Below, piece by piece: positions 54,744 through 64,000 of a DNA stretch of 64,000 nucleotides. Location: assembly GCA_963724495.1 (NCBI GenBank), contig CAVRUZ010000002.1, forward strand, positions 620,001-684,000, read 5' to 3'. The stretch comes from CAVRUZ01 sp963724495 (GTDB taxonomy: Bacteria; Actinomycetota; Actinomycetes; Propionibacteriales; DAIQRJ01). The notes under the pieces were generated by a model. The model had not been told where the DNA came from. It searched no databases and was given only the letters and a program-made list of their open reading frames with translations. A program made the position numbers and the translations under genes. Position 1 is the stretch's first letter. Every line of letters starts with the position of its first letter.

Positions 54744-55454
54744 TCAGGGGCCTGCGCCCCTGGCGATGCCGCTGATCACCTCGGCGAGGTCGCGCGGTCG
54801 CGACCACATCGGCCAATGACTGGTCGGCAGGTCGATCCAGGTGACGTCGCGCAGTTCGGCCAGACCCCGCAGCCACGTCGGATCCTGCTCAGCCGCGTAG
54901 GCCCTGAGTTCCTCGGCCGGGTAGGCCGTGCAGATCAACGTGCTCGGGACGTCCAGCCGAGCGTCGTTGGTCAGCGCGATCTCCTCGCGCAGGGCGCCAC
55001 CGGGCTGGGGAACCGCCCGCTGGCGGAAGGTCGCGAGCTGCTCGTCGCTCAGCCCGTCGAGGTTCTCGCCCTCCTCGAGCTCCTTCTGCGGCGGCAACGG
55101 CAGCTCCACGCCCTCGAAATCCCCTTGTGGGGCACCTTTTCCCGGCCCGGAGTCCACGTAGACCATCGCCGCGATGTGCTCCGGCATGCGGTCGGTGACC
55201 GCGTAGCCGGCGAAGCCGGTTCCGCTGTGCACGGCCAGGATCGCGGGCGGTCCGGCGGCCTGCACCGCCGCGCAGATGGAATCCACGTGGTCGGACAGGG
55301 TGACGTCGGACCGGTCGGTGTCAGCGGACTCCAGGCCAGGCAGCGTCACCGCGGTGACCTCGTGACCAGCAGCTCGGAGGATGGCGGCGACCTCGTCCCA
55401 CGCCCACGCACCAAGCCAGAAACCGGCAACCAGGACGATCGGTGGAGTAGCCAT
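54744..55454 (-). CDS. Alpha/beta-hydrolase
   Basis: 236 residues. IVLVAGFWLGAWAWDEVA (oxyanion loop), LAVHSGTGFAGYAV (nucleophile serine in HSGTG) and a C-terminal SHWPMWSRP with the likely catalytic His. Close in outline to EstC/salicylate esterase-like hydrolases. Convergent with pyrH, six bases apart. Confidence 0.85.
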   Translation of the reverse strand: MATPPIVLVAGFWLGAWAWDEVAAILRAAGHEVTAVTLPGLESADTDRSDVTLSDHVDSICAAVQAAGPPAILAVHSGTGFAGYAVTDRMPEHIAAMVYVDSGPGKGAPQGDFEGVELPLPPQKELEEGENLDGLSDEQLATFRQRAVPQPGGALREEIALTNDARLDVPSTLICTAYPAEELRAYAAEQDPTWLRGLAELRDVTWIDLPTSHWPMWSRPRDLAEVISGIARGAGP

Positions 55455-55590
55455 GACCGAAACCTAGAACCAGCAACCGACAGCCGACGAAGCGGCGTTG
55501 TCAGGAGCCGGGCGGGAGACCATCGACCCAACTGGGTGCGGACTCGGAGTCTGCCGTCGGGTGTCGATCCACGATGGCATGCTGCTCGCC

Positions 55591-56340
55591 ATGGCTGAGT
55601 TTCTCGACGAACAGATGCAGGGATCCCGCTTCGAGAACGTCGATCTGTCCAAGACCCGCTTCCACAATGTCGACCTGACCGGCGCGACGATCCGCGGTGC
55701 TCTGCTCATTGACGTCGACATCGACGGCGACATCCGCAACACGCGGATCAACGGGATCGATGTCGGTCCGCTGATCGAAGCCGAGCTCGACCGCCGTCAT
55801 CCCGAGCGGGAGAAGCTCCGCCCCACCGACGCCGAGGGCTTCCGGGAGGCGTGGGTGGTGATCGAACGGTTGTGGCCGTCGACGATCGAGCGTGCCCGCC
55901 GGCTCCCACCGGAGCTGCTGCATGAGCGGGTCGACGAGGAGTGGTCGTTCATCGAGACGTTGCGGCACCTCGTCATGGCCACTGATGCCTGGGTGTCGCG
56001 GACGATGCTGGGGGATCCGTCGCCGTTCGATCCACTCGGCCTGCCCCACACCGAGATGGGCGACGTCCCCGGCGTGCCCAACGACGCCGACGCCCGGCCG
56101 ACCCTCGACGAAATGCTGGCGCTGCGGTCCGACCGGATGGGCGTCGTCCGTCAGGTACTGACTCAGCTCACCGACGACGTTCTGGACGGCACGACCGAAC
56201 CGAATCCGGCCCCGGGCTACCCGCCCACGGACTCCTATGCCGTGCGCCGATGCCTGAACGCCATAGTCAACGAGGAATGGCTGCACCGGCTCTACGCCGA
56301 GCGCGACCTGGCGGTGCTCGAGGCCCGCATGGAGGGCTGA
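55591..56340 (+). CDS. DinB-superfamily protein with N-terminal pentapeptide segment
   Basis: 249 residues. Residues 1-50 form a short pentapeptide-repeat stretch (SRFENVDLSKTRFHNVDLTGATIRG). The rest is a four-helix DinB domain with metal-binding His in EEWSFIETLRHLVMATDAWVSR and NEEWLHRLYAERD. Such proteins include mycothiol-dependent enzymes. ATG at 55591; in-frame ATGs at 55579 and 55498 exist. The next gene starts right at its stop. Confidence 0.82.
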   Translation: MAEFLDEQMQGSRFENVDLSKTRFHNVDLTGATIRGALLIDVDIDGDIRNTRINGIDVGPLIEAELDRRHPEREKLRPTDAEGFREAWVVIERLWPSTIERARRLPPELLHERVDEEWSFIETLRHLVMATDAWVSRTMLGDPSPFDPLGLPHTEMGDVPGVPNDADARPTLDEMLALRSDRMGVVRQVLTQLTDDVLDGTTEPNPAPGYPPTDSYAVRRCLNAIVNEEWLHRLYAERDLAVLEARMEG

Positions 56341-56688
56341 ATGGCCACCGGAGCTGCAGACGCCTCGTCGGTGTTCGCCAGCGTCAGCCAGCAGCTGCTC
56401 AGTGAGTTCACCGGTGACGAGCAAGGACGGATGCTGCAGTCGCCGGGACTGAAGACCGGCGGAAAGTTCTACGGCTTCGCCACCGCCGGCGACCTGGTGG
56501 TGAAGCTTCCCTCGGCCCGCGTGGACGAACTCATCGAAGCCGGCCAAGGACTTCCCTGTTCGCCGCGGCCCGGACGACCGATGAAGGAGTGGGTCCGCAT
56601 CATGGCTCCCGACGAGGAGACCTGTCGGTCGTACCTGCTGGAGGCGCGGGCCTTCGTCTCGGCAGGCACCCGGAGCGCCAACGGCTAG
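56341..56688 (+). CDS. TfoX N-terminal domain-like protein
   Basis: 115 residues. LKTGGKFYGFATAGDLVVKLPSARVDEL and GRPMKEWVRI resemble the N-terminal domain of TfoX/Sxy. Function in actinobacteria unknown; no competence genes are nearby. Begins immediately after the DinB stop, so the two are co-transcribed. Confidence 0.77.
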   Translation: MATGAADASSVFASVSQQLLSEFTGDEQGRMLQSPGLKTGGKFYGFATAGDLVVKLPSARVDELIEAGQGLPCSPRPGRPMKEWVRIMAPDEETCRSYLLEARAFVSAGTRSANG

Positions 56689-56693
56689 CTCGG

Positions 56694-57188
56694 CTACGAG
56701 CCGGGCTGGTCCGCGTCGGGGGAAACGAGGCTCTTCGACATGTTCACGTTCGTCGTTTCGTAGCCAAGGCTCTCGTAGAGCGACCGCGCGACGGTGTTGG
56801 AGCCGAAGACGTGCAGCCGCAGCGCGGTCGCGCCGCGATCGCGGGCGTAGGACTCAGCGGCGAGCATGATCGCCCGCCCGAAGCCCTTGCCGCGTTGTTG
56901 CGTCTGGACCTCGACATCGAACACGAACGCGGCGTCCCCAAGCGAGGGAATCCTGAGCCAGAGAAGCCCGACCCGTTCGCCGTCACTCTCGGCGACCAGC
57001 AGGTGGTGCTGGTCGGTCTGCAGTCCTTCGGGCAGGAGTTCGGCGAACTCCGTGCGGGCGAGTTCCAGCGACGTCTCTGCCGGCCTCGAGCCCGCCGCCA
57101 CGTGCTGCGCGGCGTAGTCGGCGATCGCCGCAGGCACCCAGGCGTCGTACTCCTCGGTGGTCATGGGGCGCAAGTTCACGCTCGTCAC
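56694..57188 (-). CDS. GNAT-family N-acetyltransferase
   Basis: 164 residues. The acetyl-CoA site QTQQRGKGFGRAIMLAAESYA (Q/RxxGxG/A) and the C-terminal LRLHVFGSNTVARSLYESLGYETT are diagnostic. The GTG at 57188 is set by GGAGGAG just upstream. Substrate unknown. Confidence 0.87.
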   Translation of the reverse strand: MTSVNLRPMTTEEYDAWVPAAIADYAAQHVAAGSRPAETSLELARTEFAELLPEGLQTDQHHLLVAESDGERVGLLWLRIPSLGDAAFVFDVEVQTQQRGKGFGRAIMLAAESYARDRGATALRLHVFGSNTVARSLYESLGYETTNVNMSKSLVSPDADQPGS

Positions 57189-57286
57189 GTCAGCTCCTCC
57201 ACTGGATCTCGGCGTCATTGTGCCGACAAGAGTGTCGTCGAGGCGGCGGTCCAGCTGAGACGTCCCTTGCCAGGCTCCGAGCGTCC

Positions 57287-57304
57287 TGTACGCTTTTCTG
57301 TACA
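57287..57304 (+). promoter_or_regulatory. Operator for the YefM-YoeB pair
   Basis: TGTAC (57287-57291) and GTACA (57300-57304), inverted, eight bases apart, directly ahead of the AAGGAGG ribosome site. It resembles the TGTACA palindromes bound by YefM antitoxins. Confidence 0.6.
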
Positions 57305-57317
57305 GAAGGAGGTTCCG

Positions 57318-57575
57318 ATGAGGACCATGAGCTATACCGAGTCGCGAGCCAACTACGCCGAGGTGCTCGATGCGGTTGTCAACGACCGCGAGGGAGTGAT
57401 CATCACCCGCGCCGGTCACGAGCCAGTGGTGATCATGTCGTTGGAGGACTTCGAATCCCTTCGCGAGACGGCGTATCTCATGCGTTCGCCTGCCAACGCG
57501 CGACGGCTGCTCGACGCCATGGAGCGGTTGGAGGCGGGCCACGGCCAACAGCACGACCTGGTCGACGCCGACTGA
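57318..57575 (+). CDS. yefM: YefM-type antitoxin
   Basis: 85 residues. The Phd/YefM fold: MSYTESRANYAEVLDAVVNDREGVIITRAGHEPVVIMSLEDFESLRETAYLMRSPAN, read in parts. The N-terminus binds DNA for autorepression and the C-terminus wraps the toxin. Strong AAGGAGG ribosome site. Two bases separate it from the toxin gene. Confidence 0.92.
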   Translation: MRTMSYTESRANYAEVLDAVVNDREGVIITRAGHEPVVIMSLEDFESLRETAYLMRSPANARRLLDAMERLEAGHGQQHDLVDAD

Positions 57576-57577
57576 GC

Positions 57578-57838
57578 ATGCTCCTGGTCTGGGACCCCAA
57601 CGCCTGGGAGGACTACCTCTGGTGGCAGGAGCAAGACCGCAAGATGCTGAGGCGGATCAACGTCTTGATCCGCGATGTGGTGCGCAACGGAAACTCTGGG
57701 ATCGGGAAACCCGAGGCACTCAAGCACGACTTCGCCGGCTACTGGTCACGCCGGATCAGCGATGAGCACCGCCTGGTCTACAAGGTCACCAAGACCGAGG
57801 TCCGGATCGCCGCGTGTCGCTACCACTACGGGCGATAG
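57578..57838 (+). CDS. yoeB: YoeB-type ribosome-dependent mRNA interferase
   Basis: 86 residues. WEDYLWWQEQDRKMLRRINVLIRD, GKPEALKHDFAGYWSRRISDEHRLVYKV and the C-terminal RYHYGR contain the expected Glu, Arg, His and Tyr catalytic positions. Cleaves mRNA in the ribosomal A site when freed from YefM. The catalytic residues are intact, so the toxin is likely active. Confidence 0.92.
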   Translation: MLLVWDPNAWEDYLWWQEQDRKMLRRINVLIRDVVRNGNSGIGKPEALKHDFAGYWSRRISDEHRLVYKVTKTEVRIAACRYHYGR

Positions 57839-57903
57839 GCAGCAATCGCCGCGCGGAGTGGCCCGCCGAAATAGCGCACTCCCTGATCTCTCCTTCACGG
57901 GCG

Positions 57904-58578
57904 TCACCACCCGTTGCGTGCGAGCCAGTCGGCGACCATTTCGGTCGACGGGCTCTGGGGGTTGGTGAGACCGCAGTTGTCGTGGTTCAGGCCAGGGAAC
58001 TCGACCACGTCCACACCGAGCCCGCGGAGAACGGCCTGGTCCTTGGGCTTGACCCGCTGGGCGTCCTCCGAACCGAAGTACAGGAGTTTCGGGATCTGCA
58101 GCCGACCAAGCTCGGCCTGCCAGTCGAAGCCGTGGAACCAGTTCCAGAAGGAACGTGGCCCAACTGGGACGCGGCCCTGGCGGTTCATCCGGGCGATCCA
58201 CGCATCGGACGGGCCACGCAGGACGTTGAAGCCGCCACTCACGACGAGGCGAGCTCGCGGCGTCGCCTGGGCGACGGTCCATGCCATCGCGCCACCCTGC
58301 GAGAAGCCCCACACGGCGAACTCGTCGATGCCCTCCCGATCGCAGACCGCGAGGATCTGCTCAGGAACCCCACCGGGTGGGTAGGGATCCGGGCGGCTGC
58401 TCCGGCAGAATCCGAGCGGCTCGATCTGCAGCATCGTGTAGCGATCGGCGAGTAGCTCGAACGGGACGTAGGAGCCACGGTCCTTCTTCGCCAGCACCAC
58501 CGCCGGGCCGTGTCCTGACACCGCGTATCGCAGACCGTGACCGGCGTAAGTCGCCGGCTTCCAGCGAACCGCGTCCAC
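57904..58578 (-). CDS. Alpha/beta-hydrolase
   Basis: 224 residues. VWGFSQGGAMAWTVA carries the nucleophile elbow; LYFGSEDAQRVKP and PGLNHDNCG supply likely Asp and His. GTG at 58578 with GGAGG four bases before it. Its operon partner is not evident. Confidence 0.82.
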   Translation of the reverse strand: MDAVRWKPATYAGHGLRYAVSGHGPAVVLAKKDRGSYVPFELLADRYTMLQIEPLGFCRSSRPDPYPPGGVPEQILAVCDREGIDEFAVWGFSQGGAMAWTVAQATPRARLVVSGGFNVLRGPSDAWIARMNRQGRVPVGPRSFWNWFHGFDWQAELGRLQIPKLLYFGSEDAQRVKPKDQAVLRGLGVDVVEFPGLNHDNCGLTNPQSPSTEMVADWLARNGW

Positions 58579-58730
58579 GCCACCTCCAACCGACAGGCCG
58601 AGACACCGACTGACATCCGGCGAAGCTATGGCGGAGCGCCGACAGCGGGTCCGCGTCACTGCCGAACCGCACGGAGATCGGGCGCCCACGGCGTTAGGCA
58701 ACGTCGGCGCGACGTGCCACGATCTCGCAG

Positions 58731-59180
58731 GTGACCAGGAAAGCTGCGGGGGAGGAGAATCTGCGCGACCTCGCGCGGCTGCGTCGAGTGCGCGACAGGA
58801 TCGATCGGGACTTCGCCGAGCCACTGGACGTCGCAGCGCTGGCTCGTAGCGCACACATGTCGTCGGGGCACCTCAGCCGTGAATTCCGCCGCGTCTACGG
58901 CGAGTCGCCCTACAGCTATCTGATGACCCGACGCATCGAGCGCGCGATGGAACTGCTGCGACGCGGCGACATCAGCGTGACCGACGTGTGCTTCGCGGTG
59001 GGCTGCTCGTCACTGGGCACCTTCAGCACCCGCTTCACCGAACTTGTCGGCGTTCCTCCCAGCGTGTACCGGCGTCAGGCCACGCGGTCGTTGGCGGGCA
59101 TCCCGTCGTGCGTCGCCAAGCAGCTGACCAGACCGATCAGGAATCGAGAAGCACAGACCTCGCAGCCGCACCTAGCGTGA
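58731..59180 (+). CDS. Short AraC-family regulator (AraC-VOC cassette 2)
   Basis: 149 residues; essentially an HTH_18 domain: LRRVRDRIDRDFAEPLDVAALARSAHMSSGHLSREFRR, SYLMTRRIERAMELLRRGDISVTDVCFAVGCSSLGTFSTRFTELVGVPPSVYRRQ. The tail AGIPSCVAKQLTRPIRNRE resembles that of cassette 1. The VOC gene begins five bases after its stop. Confidence 0.88.
   Translation: MTRKAAGEENLRDLARLRRVRDRIDRDFAEPLDVAALARSAHMSSGHLSREFRRVYGESPYSYLMTRRIERAMELLRRGDISVTDVCFAVGCSSLGTFSTRFTELVGVPPSVYRRQATRSLAGIPSCVAKQLTRPIRNREAQTSQPHLA
59173..59178 (+). promoter_or_regulatory. -10 hexamer of leaderless VOC gene (cassette 2)
   Basis: TAGCGT, seven bases before the ATG at 59186, lying inside the end of the AraC gene. The same hexamer and spacing occur in cassette 3. 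Confidence 0.5.
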
Positions 59181-59185
59181 TCGTC

Positions 59186-59572
59186 ATGGACAACACCACG
59201 ACTTCAGGAGTCACCATGACCACCACCTCCACTCAAGGCATCAAGACCGTGCTGCACCCCGTCTCCGACGTGGCGGCCGCAAAGGCGGTCTACACCGCCC
59301 TGCTAGGCGTGCAGCCCATGGCCGACGAGTCCTACTACGTCGGCTACGAGGTCGCAGGCCAGCACATCGGTCTCGTGCCGAACGGGGCCCAGCAGGGAAT
59401 GACCGCACCGGTGGCCTACTGGCACGTGCCGGACATCGAGGCGAAGCTGGCCGAGGTGACCGCCGCAGGCGCCACCGTCAAGGAGGCGCCGCACGACGTC
59501 GGCGGCGGGCGCCTCGTCGCCGCATTCACCGACCCCGATGGCAACGTCCTCGGGCTGCTGCAAGACAGCTGA
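59186..59572 (+). CDS. VOC family protein, cassette 2
   Basis: 128 residues; one VOC module: IKTVLHPVSDVAAAKAVYTALLG, YYVGYEVAGQHIGLVPNG, HDVGGGRLVAAFTDPDGNVLGLLQDS. The leaderless ATG at 59186 is preferred because of TAGCGT upstream; an ATG at 59216 with CAGGAG ahead is a good alternative. Immediately downstream of its AraC regulator. Confidence 0.85.
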   Translation: MDNTTTSGVTMTTTSTQGIKTVLHPVSDVAAAKAVYTALLGVQPMADESYYVGYEVAGQHIGLVPNGAQQGMTAPVAYWHVPDIEAKLAEVTAAGATVKEAPHDVGGGRLVAAFTDPDGNVLGLLQDS

Positions 59573-59723
59573 CTGCTGACCACACCTGGTGCGAATGGAC
59601 GAGATCCCGGATCGGGAGCAGACGAGTCGTCCGACCGGGCGCCTCGTCGGTTGGCGCCAGGGATCTGGGGTACCACCGCACCGTTGATCGCCGAAGCACA
59701 GAATCAGCACCTACCGCTGGAGG

Positions 59724-59742
59724 CTGGCTCGGATCGAGCCAG
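59724..59742. promoter_or_regulatory. Perfect 8-bp inverted repeat upstream of the UvrA-like gene
   Basis: CTGGCTCG (59724-59731), GAT, CGAGCCAG (59735-59742), directly followed by TTGACG, a -35-like hexamer. It could be an operator or a leader hairpin controlling the resistance-type UvrA gene. Confidence 0.45.
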
Positions 59743-59790
59743 TTGACGCCGACGGCCCGCGAGGCGGCCCGCAGCACAGATGGAGAGACG

Positions 59791-62214
<2,424 letters not shown>

Positions 62215-62266
62215 CCGAGACCGTCAAGGGACTCTGCCGATGTGTCGACCCCAGTGGGTTCGGGCA

Positions 62267-62698
62267 ATGACGGCGGCACAACACCTGGGTGATCTCACCC
62301 GGCTGCGCCGTGTCCGGGACCGCATCGACAGGGAGTACGCGCAGCCGTTGGACGTCGGAGGGCTGGCCCGTGGGGTCGGCATGTCGGCGGGGCAGCTCAG
62401 CCTCGAGTTCCGGCTCGCCTACGGCGAGTCGCCCCACGGCCACCTGATGACCCGCCGCATCGGGTGTGCGGCGGCTCTCCTACGACGTGGCCACCTGGGC
62501 ATCGCGGACGTCTGTAGCTCCGTTGGCTGCACCTCGCTGGCCGGCTTCACCAGGCACTTCACCGAACTCGTCGGCGTCTCACCCAGCGTCTACCGCGACG
62601 ATCAGACGCCCACCATCGCCGACGGCTCGGACTGCGTCGCAGCGCACGTCGCCAGACCGAGCAGGATCCGAGAAGTATCCGCCCTGGCCCGCGTTTAG
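62267..62698 (+). CDS. Short AraC-family regulator (AraC-VOC cassette 3)
   Basis: 143 residues, clearly paralogous to cassette 2: LTRLRRVRDRIDREYAQPLDVGGLARGVGMSAGQLSLEFR, YGESPHGHLMTRRIGCAAALLRRGHLGIADVCSSVGCTSLAGFTRHFTELVGVSPSVYRDD. Tail RPSRIREVSALARV. Several usually conserved positions differ (IGCAAALL for IERAMELL), so binding may have diverged. Confidence 0.87.
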   Translation: MTAAQHLGDLTRLRRVRDRIDREYAQPLDVGGLARGVGMSAGQLSLEFRLAYGESPHGHLMTRRIGCAAALLRRGHLGIADVCSSVGCTSLAGFTRHFTELVGVSPSVYRDDQTPTIADGSDCVAAHVARPSRIREVSALARV

Positions 62699-62701
62699 CG
62701 T
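62696..62701 (+). promoter_or_regulatory. -10 hexamer of leaderless VOC gene (cassette 3)
   Basis: TAGCGT, seven bases before the ATG at 62709, overlapping the AraC stop codon. Confidence 0.5.
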
Positions 62702-62708
62702 GACCGGT

Positions 62709-63119
62709 ATGACGATCACCATCCACTCGAGCTTCCTGCCGCAATCCGACCCGGACGCCTCCCTGGCGTTCTACCGCGACATCCTCGGTTTCGAGGTCCG
62801 TAACGACGTCGGCTACAAGGGCCTGCGCTGGATCACGGTCGGTCCGCCGGCGCAGCCGGACACCGCGATCGTCCTGCACCCGCCGACCGCTCTACCCGGC
62901 CTGACCGACGACGAGCGCCGCACGATCCTCGAACTGATGGCCAAAGGCAGCTACTTCGGCGTCAATCTGGCGACGCCGGATCTGGACGAGACCTTCGCGA
63001 AGCTGGCCGCCGCCGGCGCGGAGATCGTCGAGGAGCCGACCGAGCAGCCGTATGGCGTTCGCGACGGCGCCGTCCGCGACCCAGCGGGCAACCTGATCCG
63101 GATCCAGGAGCTGTCCTAG
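62709..63119 (+). CDS. VOC family protein, cassette 3
   Basis: 136 residues: HSSFLPQSDPDASLAFYRDILGFEVRNDVGYKGLRWITVG, FGVNLATPDLDETFAKLAAAGAEIVEEPTEQPYGVRDGAVRDPAGNLIRIQE. More like the cassette 1 VOC protein (shared PYGxxxGxxRDPxGNxIRI) than cassette 2, although its AraC partner resembles cassette 2. Ligand unknown. Confidence 0.86.
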   Translation: MTITIHSSFLPQSDPDASLAFYRDILGFEVRNDVGYKGLRWITVGPPAQPDTAIVLHPPTALPGLTDDERRTILELMAKGSYFGVNLATPDLDETFAKLAAAGAEIVEEPTEQPYGVRDGAVRDPAGNLIRIQELS

Positions 63120-63247
63120 TCAGACCCGTCGACCGGGCGCATGTACGGGGTGATGGCTGCCCCACAACCCGGATCTGCGCACACCCGGCGGCGATCCGCG
63201 CGCACAGACCATGACGAGCAGGCTTCCGCACGCTTGTGGCAAACACT

Positions 63248-63253
63248 TATAGT
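63248..63253 (+). promoter_or_regulatory. -10 hexamer of the GntR-ABC operon
   Basis: TATAGT in an unusually AT-rich stretch (63241-63272), 30 bases before the GntR ATG, with GGAGGG as ribosome site. GTG and CAC arms five bases apart lie on its right side (63252-63262), a weak operator candidate. Confidence 0.45.
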
Positions 63254-63282
63254 GCTAGTCACCTAGATAAAGCGGAGGGACC

Positions 63283-63675
63283 ATGATCGAGTTCCACCTC
63301 GACGGCCGGTCGGGGGTCGCGCCGTACCTCCAGCTGGTCCAGCAGGTACGGCGCGCGCTGCGGCTGGGGCTGCTGACCGAAGGCGACCAACTTCCGACGG
63401 TCAAGGATGTCGTGGGCGGGCTGGCGATCAACCCGAACACGGTGCTCAAGGCCTACCGCGAGCTCGAGCACGAAGGGCTCGCAGCGGCCCGGCCGGGTGT
63501 CGGAACCTTCGTGACCCGGACCCTGACCAACAACACCCTCGCGGCACACGGACCGCTCCGTCAGAGTCTCGAGCAATGGCTCGCACGGGCCCGTCGGGCC
63601 GGGCTCGACGACGAGAGCATCGAGGCGCTCTTTCTGTCCACGTTTCGCTCCTCGATGAGCCGGGAGACGGCATGA
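63283..63675 (+). CDS. GntR-family regulator, YtrA subfamily
   Basis: 130 residues. Winged helix: APYLQLVQQVRRALRLGLLTEGDQLPTVKDVVGGLAINPNTVLKAYRELEHEGLAAARPGVGTFV, read in parts; a short helical tail replaces a ligand domain, as in YtrA. Such regulators repress the ABC transporter genes that follow them. The stop overlaps the next ATG by four bases. Confidence 0.9.
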   Translation: MIEFHLDGRSGVAPYLQLVQQVRRALRLGLLTEGDQLPTVKDVVGGLAINPNTVLKAYRELEHEGLAAARPGVGTFVTRTLTNNTLAAHGPLRQSLEQWLARARRAGLDDESIEALFLSTFRSSMSRETA

Positions 63676-64000
63676 ACGCCGTCCTGGAGGCCAGGGGACT
63701 GGGCAAGAAGTACGGACGCAAGTGGGCGCTCTCCGACTGCACCCTCGAAGTCCCCGCCGGCCGCGTCGTCGGCCTGGTCGGCCCCAACGGCGCCGGCAAG
63801 AGCACCTTCCTCAACCTGGCGGTCGGGATGATCACGCCGACTGCGGGAACGGTCGAGGTGCTCGGCGAGTCGCCGACCAGCCGGTCCGCGCCACGGGAGA
63901 AGGTCGGGTACGTCGGCCAGGACACGCCCACGTACGCCCGCCTCAGCGTGGCGGACCACCTGCGCCTCGGCGCGCACCTCAACCCCGGGTGGGATGCCGA
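63672..64000 (+). CDS. ABC transporter ATP-binding protein (cut by window end)
   Basis: 109 codons visible. LEARGLGKKYGRKWALSDCTLEVPAGRVVGLVGPNGAGKSTFLNL contains the Walker A motif, followed by GYVGQDTPTYARLSVADHL (Q-loop). The signature and Walker B lie beyond the window. ATGA overlap with the GntR gene, so it is a YtrA-type regulated exporter operon. Confidence 0.9.
   Translation, partial: MNAVLEARGLGKKYGRKWALSDCTLEVPAGRVVGLVGPNGAGKSTFLNLAVGMITPTAGTVEVLGESPTSRSAPREKVGYVGQDTPTYARLSVADHLRLGAHLNPGWDA

Overview
The window is high-GC DNA (roughly 70% G+C by eye) from an actinomycete. The proof is a complete Pup-proteasome locus (dop, pup, prcB, prcA, pafA, pafB, pafC) followed by tatA-tatC, a HelY-type helicase, a 5'-3' exonuclease, a PGPGW-type membrane protein and a Xaa-Pro peptidase. 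This is close to the gene order of the Mycobacterium Rv2089c-Rv2112c region. A second conserved block (lnt, ppm1, fxsA, then rbpA further on) resembles Rv2050-Rv2053c. I cannot fix the family; a Propionibacteriales/Kribbella-like organism is a guess.

Layout. 1-2.0 kb: a ROK-family repressor (cut by the window edge) divergent from a DUF1479 dioxygenase, with paired operator-like palindromes between them. 2.1-8.2 kb: protein pupylation and proteasome genes plus an FKBP lipoprotein. 8.3-18.4 kb: DUF3866 protein, pafBC, Tat translocase, lipid kinase, aminotransferase and helicase. 18.5-25.3 kb: exonuclease, peptidase, Lrp regulator and the lnt-ppm1-fxsA lipoprotein/glycolipid block. 25.5-38.8 kb: a von Willebrand protein, GH92 and GH36 glycosidases, the first AraC-VOC cassette, RbpA, a UMF1 transporter, GDPD, a rhodanese and a small kinase. 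38.9-45.8 kb: ArfB, a TetR switch with a near-perfect 24-bp operator, and assorted enzymes. 45.9-53.3 kb: a heavily broken polysaccharide pyruvyl transferase, two PhyH dioxygenases, a degraded GGDEF protein, a SpoU methylase and an unusual membrane-MazG fusion. 53.5-57.9 kb: a stand-alone SSB, an orphan UMP kinase, small enzymes and a YefM-YoeB toxin-antitoxin pair. 58.7-64 kb: a resistance-like island of two AraC-VOC cassettes around a drug-resistance-type UvrA protein, then a GntR/ABC transporter operon running off the end.

The most unusual non-coding signal is a family of six roughly 70-bp intergenic elements in three places (9.5-9.9, 25.4 and 42.65-42.83 kb). Each has inverted ACATGCAG/CTGCATGT ends, and the best copies have two nearly identical internal 11-mers. 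Many genes start 6-7 bases after a TANNNT -10 hexamer, which implies extensive leaderless transcription.

Caution: about a dozen otherwise ordinary genes carry single-base frameshifts, several in short C or G runs. This looks like residual indel error in the assembly. The pyruvyl transferase is an exception, with ten or more breaks. Starts and ends of those genes were set by following the protein across frames.
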